The translations under genes and the position numbers were made by a program. Below the pieces are notes generated by a model that saw nothing but the letters and a program-made list of their open reading frames with translations, was not told where the DNA came from and did no database searches. Below, in pieces: positions 1 to 11,806 of a DNA stretch of 64,000 nt (position 1 is its first letter; each line of letters begins with the position of its first letter). Source of the DNA: Lasiosphaeria ovina (Eukaryota; Ascomycota; Sordariomycetes; Sordariales; Lasiosphaeriaceae); NCBI GenBank assembly GCA_033439765.1, contig JAULSN010000004.1:1684001-1748000 (forward strand), in the 5' to 3' direction.

Positions 1-89
1 ATATTTATATTCTTAAAAAATGCCCTCATCTGCGTCTTGATGCCATATTAAAAAAAATACAAAGGCCAGCATAGCTGACACCGTGCCAG

Positions 90-771
90 CGAGCCGCAAA
101 CGTACATGTTCGCCGAGATGCGGGCTGCTCTCGGCATCTCCAAGGGGACCGACATCCTGGACCACGTGTACAGCCTGCCCACGGCAGAGGAGCAGCACCA
201 CGCCATGGAGCTGATCCGCGGCATTGAGCGGACGGCCATGGCGTCGCAGGTCGCGCAGCCGGGGCTCGTGCGGCTGATGGAGTATCTGGACGAGCGCGGG
301 ATTCGCAAGGGCATCTGCACCCGCAACTTCGACGCGCCCGTCAACAATCTGCTCAGCAAGTTCCTCGCCGGCAGCATCTTCGGCCCCATCGTGACGCGGG
401 ATTTCCGGCCGCCAAAGCCCGACCCGGCCGGCATTCTGCACATCGCCCGCAGCTGGGGTCTGTTGCGGGAGAGCACCGGCGAGGCAGGCGTGCCTCTGTC
501 CGACGAGGAGCAACGTCGGGCTCAAAACGTGGGGGCCAGCGCCGCCGATGATCTCGTGCCAACGCAGCGCGGAGACGCCGTTGCCGACGCGAGCGGGCTC
601 ATCATGGTCGGCGACAGCATCGACGATATAACTGCCGGCCGACGGGCGGGTGCCAAGACTGTCCTGCTAGTGAACGACGTCAACCGATATCTGGCCGACC
701 ATGAGAATACAGACTTGGTCATATCTCGGTTGGATGACTTGATAGAAGTCCTAGAGAATGGCCAGCTTTAA
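90..771 (+). CDS. HAD-superfamily hydrolase, 3' exon (gene cut by left edge)
   Basis: This is the last exon of a haloacid dehalogenase-like hydrolase. The exon appears to start at 90, after a CAG acceptor at 87-89 with a branch-like GCTGAC at 74-79. In the frame of the first ATG (106) the upstream codons read EPQTY, then MFAEMRAALGI, and an in-frame stop lies just above the acceptor, so 106 is unlikely to be the true start. Visible motifs are motif II (CTRNFD), the motif III lysine (PPKPDP) and motif IV (GDSIDDITAGRRAG). The nucleophile motif I (DxDxT) is missing and must lie on the exon left of the window. A segment between motifs III and IV (about 475-595) is longer than usual and low in recognisable motifs. 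Such enzymes are usually small-molecule phosphatases; the substrate cannot be told. It ends 554 bp from the convergent MAPKK gene. Confidence 0.85.
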
Positions 772-1325
772 AGCGTGATTCGGGATACCAATCCATGTTC
801 ACCTGCATCAATGGAAAGATACGCCACACCAAGCAAACCACTTCCCCTGACAAGTCTTGACCCTAGGTACAAAATACTCATGACAACTCCGCATGCGCCT
901 TCAGTCTCTACCACTAGACACCACGAGAGGGAAATCGATACAGCGTCGGTTTCGTCTCCGTAATTAGTAGGTAGATTCAAGTCGATACACATAATTCTCT
1001 TTTTTTTTCTTTCCCGCTTTTCTCTTTCGCACATCAAGACGAGGCAAGAAGAGATATCAGATGATTTGCGACACGGTTACACTACGCCAACAAATGCTGC
1101 AGATGCACATTCATCATGTCGTCTCAACCAAGGAGGTAGCCAGTCAGAATGTCCAAGAAAAGCGTGCCGGGGGAACATGAATAACCTCTGCCATGAGGCA
1201 AGAGAAACATGAAGGTAATTTAATAATGTAAAGAAAAGAAACTGTTGCAGCGAGAAATTAGAATAGGGCTTTGATGCAAAGAAACACCGTCTCGAACGAA
1301 TTCTCCCAGCGCAACCAGCTCACAA
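772..1325. other. Convergent intergenic spacer
   Basis: This lies between the stop codons of the HAD hydrolase (+) and the MAPKK (-), so it should hold the two 3' UTRs and polyadenylation sites. A T-rich run (about 994-1025) and A-rich stretches (about 1220-1245) fit that role. I see no gene in it. Confidence 0.6.
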
Positions 1326-3075
1326 TCAGAAGCTTCTCTCCAGAGGCGGCCCGACCGCAGCTTGCCGGCGGCTCTCTCTCCTGGGTTCCTCCGCGGTCGG
1401 CTGTCTTCGAAGCGGCGGCGGCGGTAGGGGGCCGGTTGGGATACCGGGCCGAAGTGGAAGAGAAAAGACGGCTCTATTTGCGCTCTGGGGGCCAGGAGGG
1501 CCGGGGGTTCGTTCTTCGCCTGCAACTTGCTGGCCGAGTCTCGGAATCGAGTTTGTCGTGACTACTCGTGGTCCCAGTCCCGGATGTACAGCCGGTCCAC
1601 CTGGGCGGCCAAGGCTGATTGGTCCGGTGCGTGTCGGGGATCGATTTGATACGCTGCCATATTGGTCACGAGGTGACACCATAGTCCCCAAAATGGGTAT
1701 CTCACCTGAAGTGGGGGTTTGCTGCATTGTGCTGTCTGTCTGCATCAAGAACGTAGGGGAGTCACTCGACCGCAAGAGCTCCTGTGTTGCTGGAGAGAGC
1801 TGGGGCGCCAGATGGGACTTGCGGTTATCCCGGTCCATCAAGCCACAAGCCCACTCTCTCAGGTCAACTGGAGTTCTCTTGGCCGCTTGGACGAACGGAT
1901 CTCGGTCCTGGTACTTTAGTTAGCTACGCTCCGTTTCACATTGGGGCAACAGGTTGGGTCCGCTTACAAAAAGCTCTTGGGGGGTCGGCCGCTGCTCGGG
2001 TGTTTTGTATAGACACTTCTGAATCATATCGTCCAGGATCTGCGGGAAGGCATCGCTCTTGGGGAGCCGGGGCGCGGGTTCGTGGACGATTTGCTGAAGC
2101 AGGTCGAGAATTCCAGCAGGCGCGCTCTCGGCGTCCGAGAGCTGCTCGCTCGCGGCAAACGGAAATTTACCAATGGCTAGCTCCATGATGGACAGACCGA
2201 AACTCCAGACGTCGGACTTGACAGTGTACTTTTCGCCTTGGATTCTCTCGGGAGCCATGTAGGTAGACGTGCCGACGAACGTGTCAGCAATCGAGTTGAT
2301 TAGTTCCCCTGAGACGCCAAAGTCGCAAAGCTTGATGGAACCCCGGGAGTTCACCAGGATGTTGGACGGCTTGATGTCTCGATGCATAATGTGATGCTTC
2401 GAGTAAAGATATGTGAGACCACCAAGAGTGGCCTCGGCGATCTTGCCCAAGACATCGACACGAATTGGACCGAAGACCCGCGAGACGCGGTCAAGTGAGC
2501 TGGAGAGCGTTAGTCAGTACTCACCGACACGACAGAGATAATATATGGCTTCGGGGTTCTTCATACCCGACGTCCATGTACTCCATGCACATAATAACAT
2601 CGTTGTTATCGTTCAGAAACGCTCCATAGAAAGTGACAATATAGTCGGAATGGCAGCCGTGCATGATTTGGAGCTCGCGAACTATACGCTTGCGCATTTC
2701 TCGTTTCGCTTCAACATGGATAATCTACCAGGGTGTTAGGGACGATGCAATCAAACAAACAACGGATCCGGGGAGGAAGTTTCAACGAACCTTGCGTGCC
2801 ATGACGGTATTAGTCGGGATATGCCTAACTTTACTGACGGTCCCGCCATTCCCGGCTCCCAAATCCTTGATGATCTCGAGGTCTTCTGGCCTCAAGTCCA
2901 GGTTGAACTCGATACCAATTTCCAGCTGCGCGGCATTATCGTCGCCTCTGGCTCCTGGCCCTGGGCCCAAATTGGCATTCTCAGCGGTCGGGGGAGGCTT
3001 GGGGGCCGCGGGAGTCAAGGCAAGACCTTTGACGTTCTTCCGCTTCATTGAGCGCGGGGCGAATCCGTCGGCCAT
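1326..3075 (-). CDS. mek-2: MAP kinase kinase of the Fus3/Kss1-type (Mst7/MEK-2) pathway
   Basis: A dual-specificity kinase that should phosphorylate the Fus3/Kss1-type MAPK controlling development, fusion and, in pathogens, infection structures. Exons on the minus strand are 3075-2791, 2724-2567, 2499-1968 and 1907-1326; phases agree and give 518 aa. It starts [17 protein letters not shown], a conserved N-terminus of this family. The glycine loop GAGNGG is near residues 73-78, the catalytic lysine is in MARK (about 95), HRDIKPSN is near 187-194 and DFG near 207-209. The activation loop SIADT (Ser about 217, Thr about 221) has the S-x-A-x-T phosphosite pattern of fungal MAPKKs. The Gly-Asn-Gly-Gly loop and C-terminal [17 protein letters not shown] match MEK-2/Mst7 rather than the Pbs2 or Mkk1 types. 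The last exon continues into a long proline/arginine-rich tail that is less certain. The kinase fold assignment is secure. Confidence 0.93.
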
Positions 3076-6032
3076 GGTGGGTAAGTCTGGAGACACTAAG
3101 ACAAGAGTCTTGTGAACTTTGGGGGCTCTGGCGTGGAATGAGATCTGCTGGATCTCCTGTATTGCCTGGTGTATGGGTTCAACAGGTCACATTCCCTCAC
3201 CGAATGTCGTGACGGCTCGGCGCAAGGCGGGTAGCTCGTAGAAATTGGCGTTTGAGATATGCGCGGGGTTCGCGATGCGCTTCAGGGGCGGGTCGTAGCA
3301 AGCGGTGCGCCTCGTGCGCGTCGCGAGTCTCGTGGCGTCCGTTGATAAAATCAGAACTAGCGTTCGCGCACGCAAGAAACCCGACACTGGGAAGGCGGTG
3401 TCGAGTCTGGGCCCCTGAACAGCACCGATACAATCCGGGTGAGGGGCGACTTGGAGAGATAGCAGATGTCTCTCTCGAAATGGCTCGTTGCTGAGTATGG
3501 TCGGGCGACCAGTGTGGCACGGGATATTAAACCGCAACAGCCTAGGGCGGGAGGCAACAGATGAATGAATAGGGGCCGTGAAGAGGTCAACGGAAGCAGC
3601 AATTACCCTCCAAAATTTTGGAGATGTGTGAGGTCCCAGGTGCCAGGCAACTTGTCGCAGAGGTGGTCAGTCAATGTGGGGTCTTGGCCTCTGGGCTGCA
3701 AGAAGGGGACGAAGCACCTTTACAAAGGAGGGGTGCTCATGAGTTTCCGATCGACAGGGCCAATCGTTCGGCCAGTGTGTGCTTTTATTAACACTGGCTG
3801 GGCCCGTCAGGTATTGGCACGAGTTTGGGCGCCAACCGCAGGTGCGTGGGGTTCAGCGAGACGCAAGAATACAGTGTGCACCCACGATCCATACAGTATA
3901 CCGGCCGGGAAACGAACGGGGATGATTCGAGGGGGCTTGAGGGGCAAGCCCAAGTGCAAATCCAGAGCCGGGCCGTCTTGCCCAGTTTGTTCTGAGGATA
4001 GAAAGAAGCCTGACAGCGAAGGCGTGCATGCAGACACCTTACTCATTCGTCCTTCTCTTAACGCCCCTATTCCAGCATCGAAAGAGCGTGCTACTCAGGA
4101 ACAAGAATAAGGGTGGCCTCAGGGCGAAATATGGGGTTGATTGGCAGACGGCATGATGACAGCTCACACTAGTGCCATCCCATATCTGCAACTGGATTTG
4201 AACTGGATTAAAATCTTGGAGCGAGGTAATTGTGATGATTGGCCTTTCTTCTAACTTTCCATGCCTGAAGAGAACGGATTACTTATCAACAGGTAGGAGG
4301 TACAGTACATATACTCGCAGCTAAGGCAGGGCAGCGACTTGAAATGGCTCTGAATCAAGATGCTCCCGGTGGTCAATCTGGACAGTGGGACCCTCTGCGC
4401 GCTTGAAAATCCATGCGCTAGCCAGCCGTGCGAAATGGCGATTGACGGAATAGCCGCCATCTTTTGCCACACGCATATTGGGGCGCTACCTCACGCTGTG
4501 ATCCATGTCGCAGAAGCCTCCCAGTCGAAAGCCAGGCTGAAGATGGGGATAAGAGCAGTCCTCGCAATGGAGAGGCGACACCTGACTCAAGCCTGTCGCT
4601 AGCTTGTTGCCTCCCTTGCAGTAAACGTAAACCCGACCCAGCATTGCCGCCCGATGCCGTCCGTGTTCGGATTCCAGATACTGTACCGCGAATGGATCTC
4701 ATGTTGTGGCTTTGAGAGTCTGTTGGCAGAAGTTGCGTGATAGACTCGTAGGGTGTCTCTACATAAGCGGTTCAGGTTAGGAAAGGTTGATGTGATTGCC
4801 AAGAGGGCCTCGCGTGATTCTGTCAATGCCCTTTATTCGATGGTTATCTATGAAGTATCATCACCTATTTTTATAGCAAATAAGCCGGGCAGGGAAAGCC
4901 TTTGACAGGTATTTCGAGGAGAGAGACAGGCCCCTAGGATTGTATACCGAGGGTTTCAAGAGCTATCGCCTTCTTTTCAGAAAAACGTCCAGTGAGAACT
5001 ATACGGTACCTTAGGTAAGGTAGTTCGGCCTTCCACACATCTCATGATGTCACGCGCTAACAAACATTCAGGAATTGAACTGTATTACCGGACGCTGAAA
5101 AAACGATGCGACAGTGGCACCGTTAGGGAAAGACCTTGAACGTAGGCATTGTGCAACTTGGCCCTTACAAAGAGCTTAAGGATATCCTGCAAAAATGTCC
5201 CATGTAGAATCCAGGAACGGAAAACAAGTAAAGCTACGATGGAACAAAGCCGTGTTCGAATATCAATTCGCTGGAAAAGTGTCTAAGTTTCGTTGACAGT
5301 GTGGAAAGGGGATGTACTAGGTTATCCGCACTTCGTATTATTCTGTCAACACGGACGTCTTAAAAGAATCAAGGTGATGATGAAAAGCTTGCAGCAAACC
5401 TACTAAAAATTAATAAATGGAGTAAATTATTATACCAATTTTCCAACGTCGTGCCACTTACAAGACGATTTTGACCGACGCCATCGGCAGAAAATGGGTT
5501 CCATGCTTCATCTCCTTTGGTTCCATTAGGTAGTTGCGCCTGCTAATGAATTTGATCTATGAGTCGCAGAGCAGGCACGGCAAGGGAAAAGAAGGTCTGA
5601 CCCATAAAATTCAGGCAAAAAAGAGGGCAAAGGAGGAGAAGAGAAGAGATACTACTTTGTTGTAGCTTATTTGACGGAGGCAAGCGGCCTTCTCATTCAC
5701 CTCAAAAAGCTTCCAGCGCCAGCCTTGGGGAGTAGAAGCACGGACCAACCCTTGAGGCTGCACACGCGTTTGGCTGGGGGTGGCGCGTGCTTCCTTTGCG
5801 CCAAAAATTACAATCTTTGACTCTCGGCCTTTAAGCTCGCCGACGTCTCCAGTCCCCCCACCGTTCTTTGAGGACTTGTTCCCCTCAACACCGCGCTCGA
5901 TCTCGCATTCCATTTCATTTTTCATTCCGCATCGCCCCTTTCGTGCAACTGCTTCGGGGATTGCCCCTTTTCACGGCTGCCCCAATCCCAAGCGCGGAAG
6001 ATTCGCAGCGAATCCATCGAGCCTCCTGCAAA
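3076..6032. other. Divergent intergenic region between mek-2 and spt6
   Basis: About 3 kb separates the two divergent start codons, so it should hold both promoters and 5' leaders. Several open frames of 60-180 codons occur on both strands, but none has a family match, codon pattern or splice structure that I can support. The spt6-proximal part (about 5800-6000) is CT-rich, as is usual just upstream of filamentous-fungal genes. Confidence 0.6.
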
Positions 6033-9000
6033 ATGAGCGGCAACATTCGCGACTTGATTGACGGCGAAGCCGAGCTTGACGACGAGGAGGACGATGAGTC
6101 ATTTGATGAGGATGCTGGCGAAGTCCGCAAGAGACCTGCTGCTGCGGGGATAGACGACTCGAGCGAGGAGGACGACGACGATGAAGACGAGGAGGAAGCT
6201 AGAAGGGTATGTCCAACCCAGTACCTGTCCTATGACTCACTTTTAACCCAATACCGTGCTGTAGATCCGAGAAGGATTCATCGTCGACGAGGATGAGGAT
6301 GAGGAGGAAGGTGAGGATGCCAACGAGCGAGAGCGCCACAACAAGAAGAAGAAGCGTCGGCGTGCCGAGCGCGAGGAAGAGGAGCAGCTTGACGAAGAGG
6401 ATCTCGATCTCATCGGCGAGGCGATTCCTGAATGGGAGCGCAAGTCTCAGACCCAAGTAAGTTTTTCTCCGCCGCGCGACAACAAACTCGTGCGCTGATT
6501 CAATCTTCCACTATTAGCAGACCAAGTTCAAGCGACTCAAACGGGGCCATCGAGACGAAGATCGCGGCACCGAGCGCCGGGGTCTCGCGGAGATTTTCTC
6601 AGACGACGATGACGAGATTAACGACGATCGGCCTTACGGCCGCCCGAGCCACCGGGTCCAGGCGGATGAGTTCGACGACTTCATCGAGGATGATTACCCC
6701 GAGGACGACGAAGAGCGCATTCAGCGACAGGAGGACATGGAAGTTGCCCGCCCAAAAGACAAGGGACTTACCGTTGATACGACTGGCCTCGACAAAGATG
6801 CTCTCGATGACATGGAAGCCATTTTCGGCAACGGCGAAGAGTACGATTGGGCTTTGCAGATGGAGGAAGAGGAGGAGGATCGCGAGCGCGAGGAGCAGAC
6901 TATTGAGCTGAAGGATGTGTTCGAACCCTCTCAGCTCACCGAGAAGCTTCTTACCGACGTGGACAACGAAATCCGCGTTAACGACGACCCCGAGCGATTC
7001 CAGCTTGATCGCAGGCAATTTCCCAACCTCGTCATCACAGCCGAGCAGTTTAAAGAAGAGGCGCGGTGGATCACGAATCTCATGTGGCCAAAGAAAGCGC
7101 TGCACAAAGAGCTCCACGGCGCATTTAACAAGGCTATCGGGAAAGTGCTCGAGTTTTTCGTCATCGACGGAGTTGAAGTCCCTTATGTCTTTCAACACCG
7201 GCGCGACTATCTCATCCATGCGAAGAAGATTCGGAACCAAAACCACCGCGATGATCCCGATGCCCCCGAGTATACGGTCGATGCCGAAAAGCTTCTTACA
7301 CAAGATGATTTGTGGCGTATTCTGGACCTTGATATCAAGTTCCGGTCGTTGGTCGAGAAGAGAAATGTGCTCGAAGACACACTCAGGAAGCTCAAGGAAT
7401 ATGCCGGAGTCCAGGACGAAATCATGCAAGACATGATATACGATGCGGCAACAATGGAAGAGTTGCAAGATCTGCAAGACTATCTCAACTTCCAATACTC
7501 GGCTCAGCTGAAAGACGTTTCCGCGATGGGTAACGGTGTGTTGAGGGAGCTCAAGCGGCCGGGAGCAAAGACGGCCCTTTTTGAGCGCATTCGGAAAGCA
7601 AAGGTGTACGGGTTTGTGCGCGCGTTTGGCATATCCCCAGATCGTCTCGCCCTAAATGCCCTCCGAGAAAGCAAGAAGGTGTCTCCGGATGATGACGAGA
7701 AGTTGCCCTTGGACCTGGCCGACAGCCTGATAGACAACGACTTCCCCTCCGGAGATCAGGTCATCAACGCTGCTCGCCAGCTGTATGCCGAAGAGCTATT
7801 TGTCAGTCCGAGAATGCGAAAGCATTTCCGGGAGGCCTACTACGAGCTCGGCTGGGTGAGCTGCCGCCGGACAGAGAAAGGACTGCGCAAGATTGATGAA
7901 TCGCATCCTTATTACGAGATCAAGTACCTTGTCCAGCAAGAACTCCGCGACCTGGCAAAGCGGCCTGAGGTATTCCTTAAAATGATGAAAGCCGAAGAGG
8001 AGGGCCTTGTGGAGGTCCGCCTCAGCCTGCAGAATGAAAGCGAATTTAGGCAAAGGCTCTACAATGATTTTGCCTCGGACAACTTTAGCGACCTTGCAGA
8101 TGCGTGGAATACTGAACGCCAAAAGGTTCTAGATATCGCCTTCTCAAAGCTGGAGAAGGTGATCACCAAGGGCGTCAAGGACTCGCTCCGGACAGCTTGC
8201 CAGGAGGAACTTCTAAAAACGTGCCGCGAGGAGTACTTCAAGAGACTGGATCAGGCGCCTTTGAAACCCAAGGGTATGATTCTTGGAACAATGCCGCGGG
8301 TACTGACTCTGTCAAACGGCATGGGCGATCCGAATCGCGACCCTGTATCCTGGACTTGGGTAGAAGAAGACGGCAGGGTTCTTGAGCACGGCAAGTTTAT
8401 CAATTTGGGCCGGGACGAGAGCCAGCGTGAGGTCTTTACCGAGCTGGTCCGGCGGAGACGACCCGATGTCGTGGGCATTTCGGGTTTCTCGGCCGACACC
8501 AACCGACTTGTGAAGGACGTCGAGAACCTGATCAGCGAGAAGGGACTCATGGGCACCGAGTACGAGGATCCTGAAACGAGCGAATATCGAAGCGACTTGC
8601 TCGAGGTCATAGTCGTCAACGACGAGGTAGCCCGGCTCTACAAGGACAGCCCCCGTGCCGTTGCGGACCACCCGACCTTGAACCCCCTGACACGTTACTG
8701 CATCGCCCTGGCAAGGTACATGCAGAACCCCATGAAAGAGTATGCCGCGCTCGGAAAAGATATCACTTCACTATTGATTCACCCATACCAGCAATATCTT
8801 CCCCAAGATAAACTCTTTAGGCATCTCGAGACGGCCATGGTCGACATGGTCAATCTTTGCGGTGTCGATATCAACGAGGCGGTAGCTGACGCTTACACGG
8901 CGCATCTCCTTCCCTATGTTGCTGGCCTGGGTCCGCGAAAAGCAACCCTCCTTATCAAGGGCATAAACGCTAACGGCGGTGTCGTCAGCTCGCGCGATGA

Positions 9001-10461
9001 GCTCGTCGGCGACCCCGAGCGGCACAAGCTCCCCGTCCTTGGCCCGCGCGTCTGGAACAACTGCGCAAGTTTCCTTTTCATCGAGTATGACACGACAAAT
9101 CCCGATTCGGACCCTCTTGACAACACCAGAGTCCACCCTGAGGACTACGACTTGGCGCGCAAGGTTGCGGCCGATGCTCTGGGGCTAGACGAGGAAGATG
9201 TCAAGGCCGAAACCGACGAGAATGGCGCAGGCGCAATCGTTCGCAAACTTTTCAAAGAGGACGAGCAAGAAAAGGTCAACGAGCTCATCCTCGAGGAATA
9301 TGCGGAGCAGCTCGAGAGGGAGTACCAGCAACGCAAGAGAGCTACTCTTGAGACGATTCGGGCGGAGCTTCAGGTGCCATACGAGGAGCTCCGAAAGAAC
9401 TTTGCGACGCTGGTTGCTGACCAGATCTTTACCATGTACACGGGCGAGACCAAAGAGTCGCTCTGCGAGGGCATGATCGTGCCGGTCAACGTGCGCGTTG
9501 TAAAGGATGACTTCGCCATCGTCAAGCTGGACTGTGGGATCGAGGGCAGGATTGAATCTCACGAGGTTTCTCACCGCCACTCGATCAAGGAATTGCTTGC
9601 GGTCGGACAAACCATCCAGGCCAAGCTTGTAGACCTCAACCGGAAAGAGTTTATCTGTAAGCTCTCGATGAGGGAGGAAGAACTGCGGCGGCCGTACCGA
9701 AAACATGTAGACCACAACCATGGGCAGTGGGACTACAAGCTTGAGGATCGAGACAGGGAGGAGCTGCGTGAAAAAGACAAAGTCACCGGCCGAACACAAA
9801 GGGTCATCAAGCACCCCCTTTTCAAGCCTTTCAACAGCACACAAGCCGAGGAGTACCTGGGCGGTCAGCCTGCCGGCGAGGTCGTCATTCGGCCTTCATC
9901 AAAGGGAAACGACCACCTTGCTATCACCTGGAAGGTTGCCGACGGCGTCTATCAACATGTCGACGTTCTCGAGCTGCAGAAGGAGAACGAGTTTTCTGTT
10001 GGCCGCAGCCTTCGGGTCGGCAGCAAATACCAGTACTCGGATCTGGACGAGCTGATCGTCGACCATGTGAAGGCAATGGCGAAGAAGGTAGACGAGCTCG
10101 TCCAGCACGAAAAGTTCCAAAAGGGATCTCGTGCGGATCTCGGTAAGACTTTCATCCACTTTCCCCCCTTTTACTTGGTTCTACAGACTAACACACGACT
10201 ACAGAGAAATGGCTGACGACGTACATCGACGCCAACCCCAACCGATCTGCCTATGCCTTCTGCATAGACACGAAGCACCCTGGCTACTTTTTCCTGTGCT
10301 TCAAGGCAAGCCGGAGTTCCAGAGTGAACTCATGGCCGGTCCGGGTGGTGCCGCAGGCATACGAATTGATGAAGAGCCAGTATCCCGACATGAGGGCCCT
10401 TTGCAATGGCTTCAAACTGCGCTACCAGAGCGAGCAGTTGAAGATGCAAGGTGGGCGGTAA
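6033..10461 (+). CDS. spt6: Transcription elongation factor / histone chaperone SPT6
   Basis: SPT6 travels with RNA polymerase II in the nucleus, binds histones and restores chromatin behind the polymerase. Exons are 6033-6206, 6265-6456, 6521-10142 and 10205-10461, giving 1414 aa, the usual size for fungal SPT6. The N-terminus is strongly acidic (residues 1-80) with a basic nuclear-localisation-like patch (KKKKRRR, about 84-90). An [12 protein letters not shown] segment (about 223-234) resembles the Spn1/Iws1-binding helix. A YqgF-like RNase H fold (about 715-796), helix-hairpin-helix region (about 900-950), S1 domain (about 1102-1176) and tandem SH2 (about 1219-1414) follow in the expected order. 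The third intron falls inside the tandem SH2 module. Intron 2 ends in a TAGCAG tandem acceptor, so residue 123 may be preceded by an extra Gln. The start was chosen because [22 protein letters not shown] is the conserved N-terminus. Confidence 0.96.
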
Positions 10462-11806
10462 GGAGACGACGCTCTCTTGTTTTAGTAAACTGTTTTTTGT
10501 TTCTTAATGGTCCTAGTTTTAGAGATTCGGACGCTCGGTTTTAGGACGAGACATGGGAAGCGGAAATGGACAGTGTGTTTTTGAGCAGCAACCTTTGGTA
10601 CTAGTCCTGGGCTAGCCATTTCTAGGTGATGATCCGTAGCGACAGAATAGTGTAATGCTTACTGTGTCGTCAACGGCAGCTTGCGGCCTGACCAACAACA
10701 GATACCCATCCCATTGTGCATGGATGGGATTGAGACCTCGTTTATTTTGGGAGGACCGTACGAGGCGATGCGGCCAGATTACCTGGACTAACTACCTTTA
10801 GGTATGTCCACGTATCTCGGATGGGAGGATTTACGAGTGCGGCGCTGCCCCTTGAACAAACGAACCGTCTCCATGTCGGCCGTCTTGCTGTCCCCCCGGC
10901 GCGGCGCAACCAGATGGGAGCCCCTCGATTAGACGCACCTACCATTTGATGGCCCCTTGTTGGGGCATTGGGGTGATGTGAGACTGAGAACGGCCGTCAG
11001 CCCGGCCCAAAGTCCAGGGGCGCAAGTTTTGAATTCCAGGGTATGTTTGTACTGTACCTTGCTAAGTCGAGTGAATCCTTATGTACAGTTTCTGCCTCAC
11101 TGGGAATATATTCCGTGCTGAGTATTGCTACAGTAATAAGTACATATGCTGGTGATTAGTTAGCAAAGATAAGTAAGGCAGAAACAATTGGAACCATTGC
11201 GATTGGGCTCGGTGTTGAAGAACGCAAGGCACCCTAGATAACCCATTGTTGATGCCTACAGAATCATGCCTAAAACGCCTGTGGCTTGCGAATGGGCTTA
11301 CGATGTACGGCCGATGAGGTGGTGCTGCATGTACGGATACTCCGTAGCAGGCTAGTGCGGGCATGCTACTGCGGAGCCCCCCTGCTATACCCTGCCCTGG
11401 GCCGGCGGGCTGTCTTCAGGATGTGCCCGTAGGGCTGACCTGGGATGTTTTCGGTGCTCCCTGCAGTCTGTTGGAATCTTGACTAAAAACCAGTGCCGGC
11501 CACCCTGAAAGGCCAGACAACTTCCAGGAACGACGCAACGATCCGAGCCAGCAGCCACGTTTTTCCCTGTCGCTTTCTTGTCCCACCCCTCTCGCTGCAC
11601 GCATTCCCATCGCCTGGAAGACAGACAATCGCGCCTCGGTTTGTGGGGAAATGCTTGTAATGGAATAAAATTTCCCCGTACCGTACCTCCCGCCCTTCCG
11701 CTACCCCTTCGACACCCCGCGAAGAAGGCTGCGACAGCGCCGATTTTGAAGACTGCCCGGCGCAAGTCCTTGTCAGCCTTGCGAAGACCGCCTGGCGCGC
11801 ACCACC
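10462..11806. other. Intergenic region between spt6 and osh3
   Basis: Holds the 3' UTR of spt6 and the promoter of osh3. Open frames on the minus strand (for example 11385-11918) have compositions typical of antisense shadows of GC-rich promoter DNA and no family match. I see no gene here. Confidence 0.6.

Noticed and set aside
3565..4110. 181-codon plus-strand open frame between mek-2 and spt6
   Set aside because: No family resemblance, irregular composition and no intron structure. It most likely lies in mek-2 promoter DNA.
5611..5925. Minus-strand open frame in the spt6 promoter
   Set aside because: Its Glu/Lys/Gly-rich sequence is the antisense of the CT-rich promoter tract of spt6.
6599..7495. 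Long minus-strand open frame across spt6
   Set aside because: It is the antisense shadow of the spt6 coding exon, producing Leu/Val-rich translation from acidic codons.
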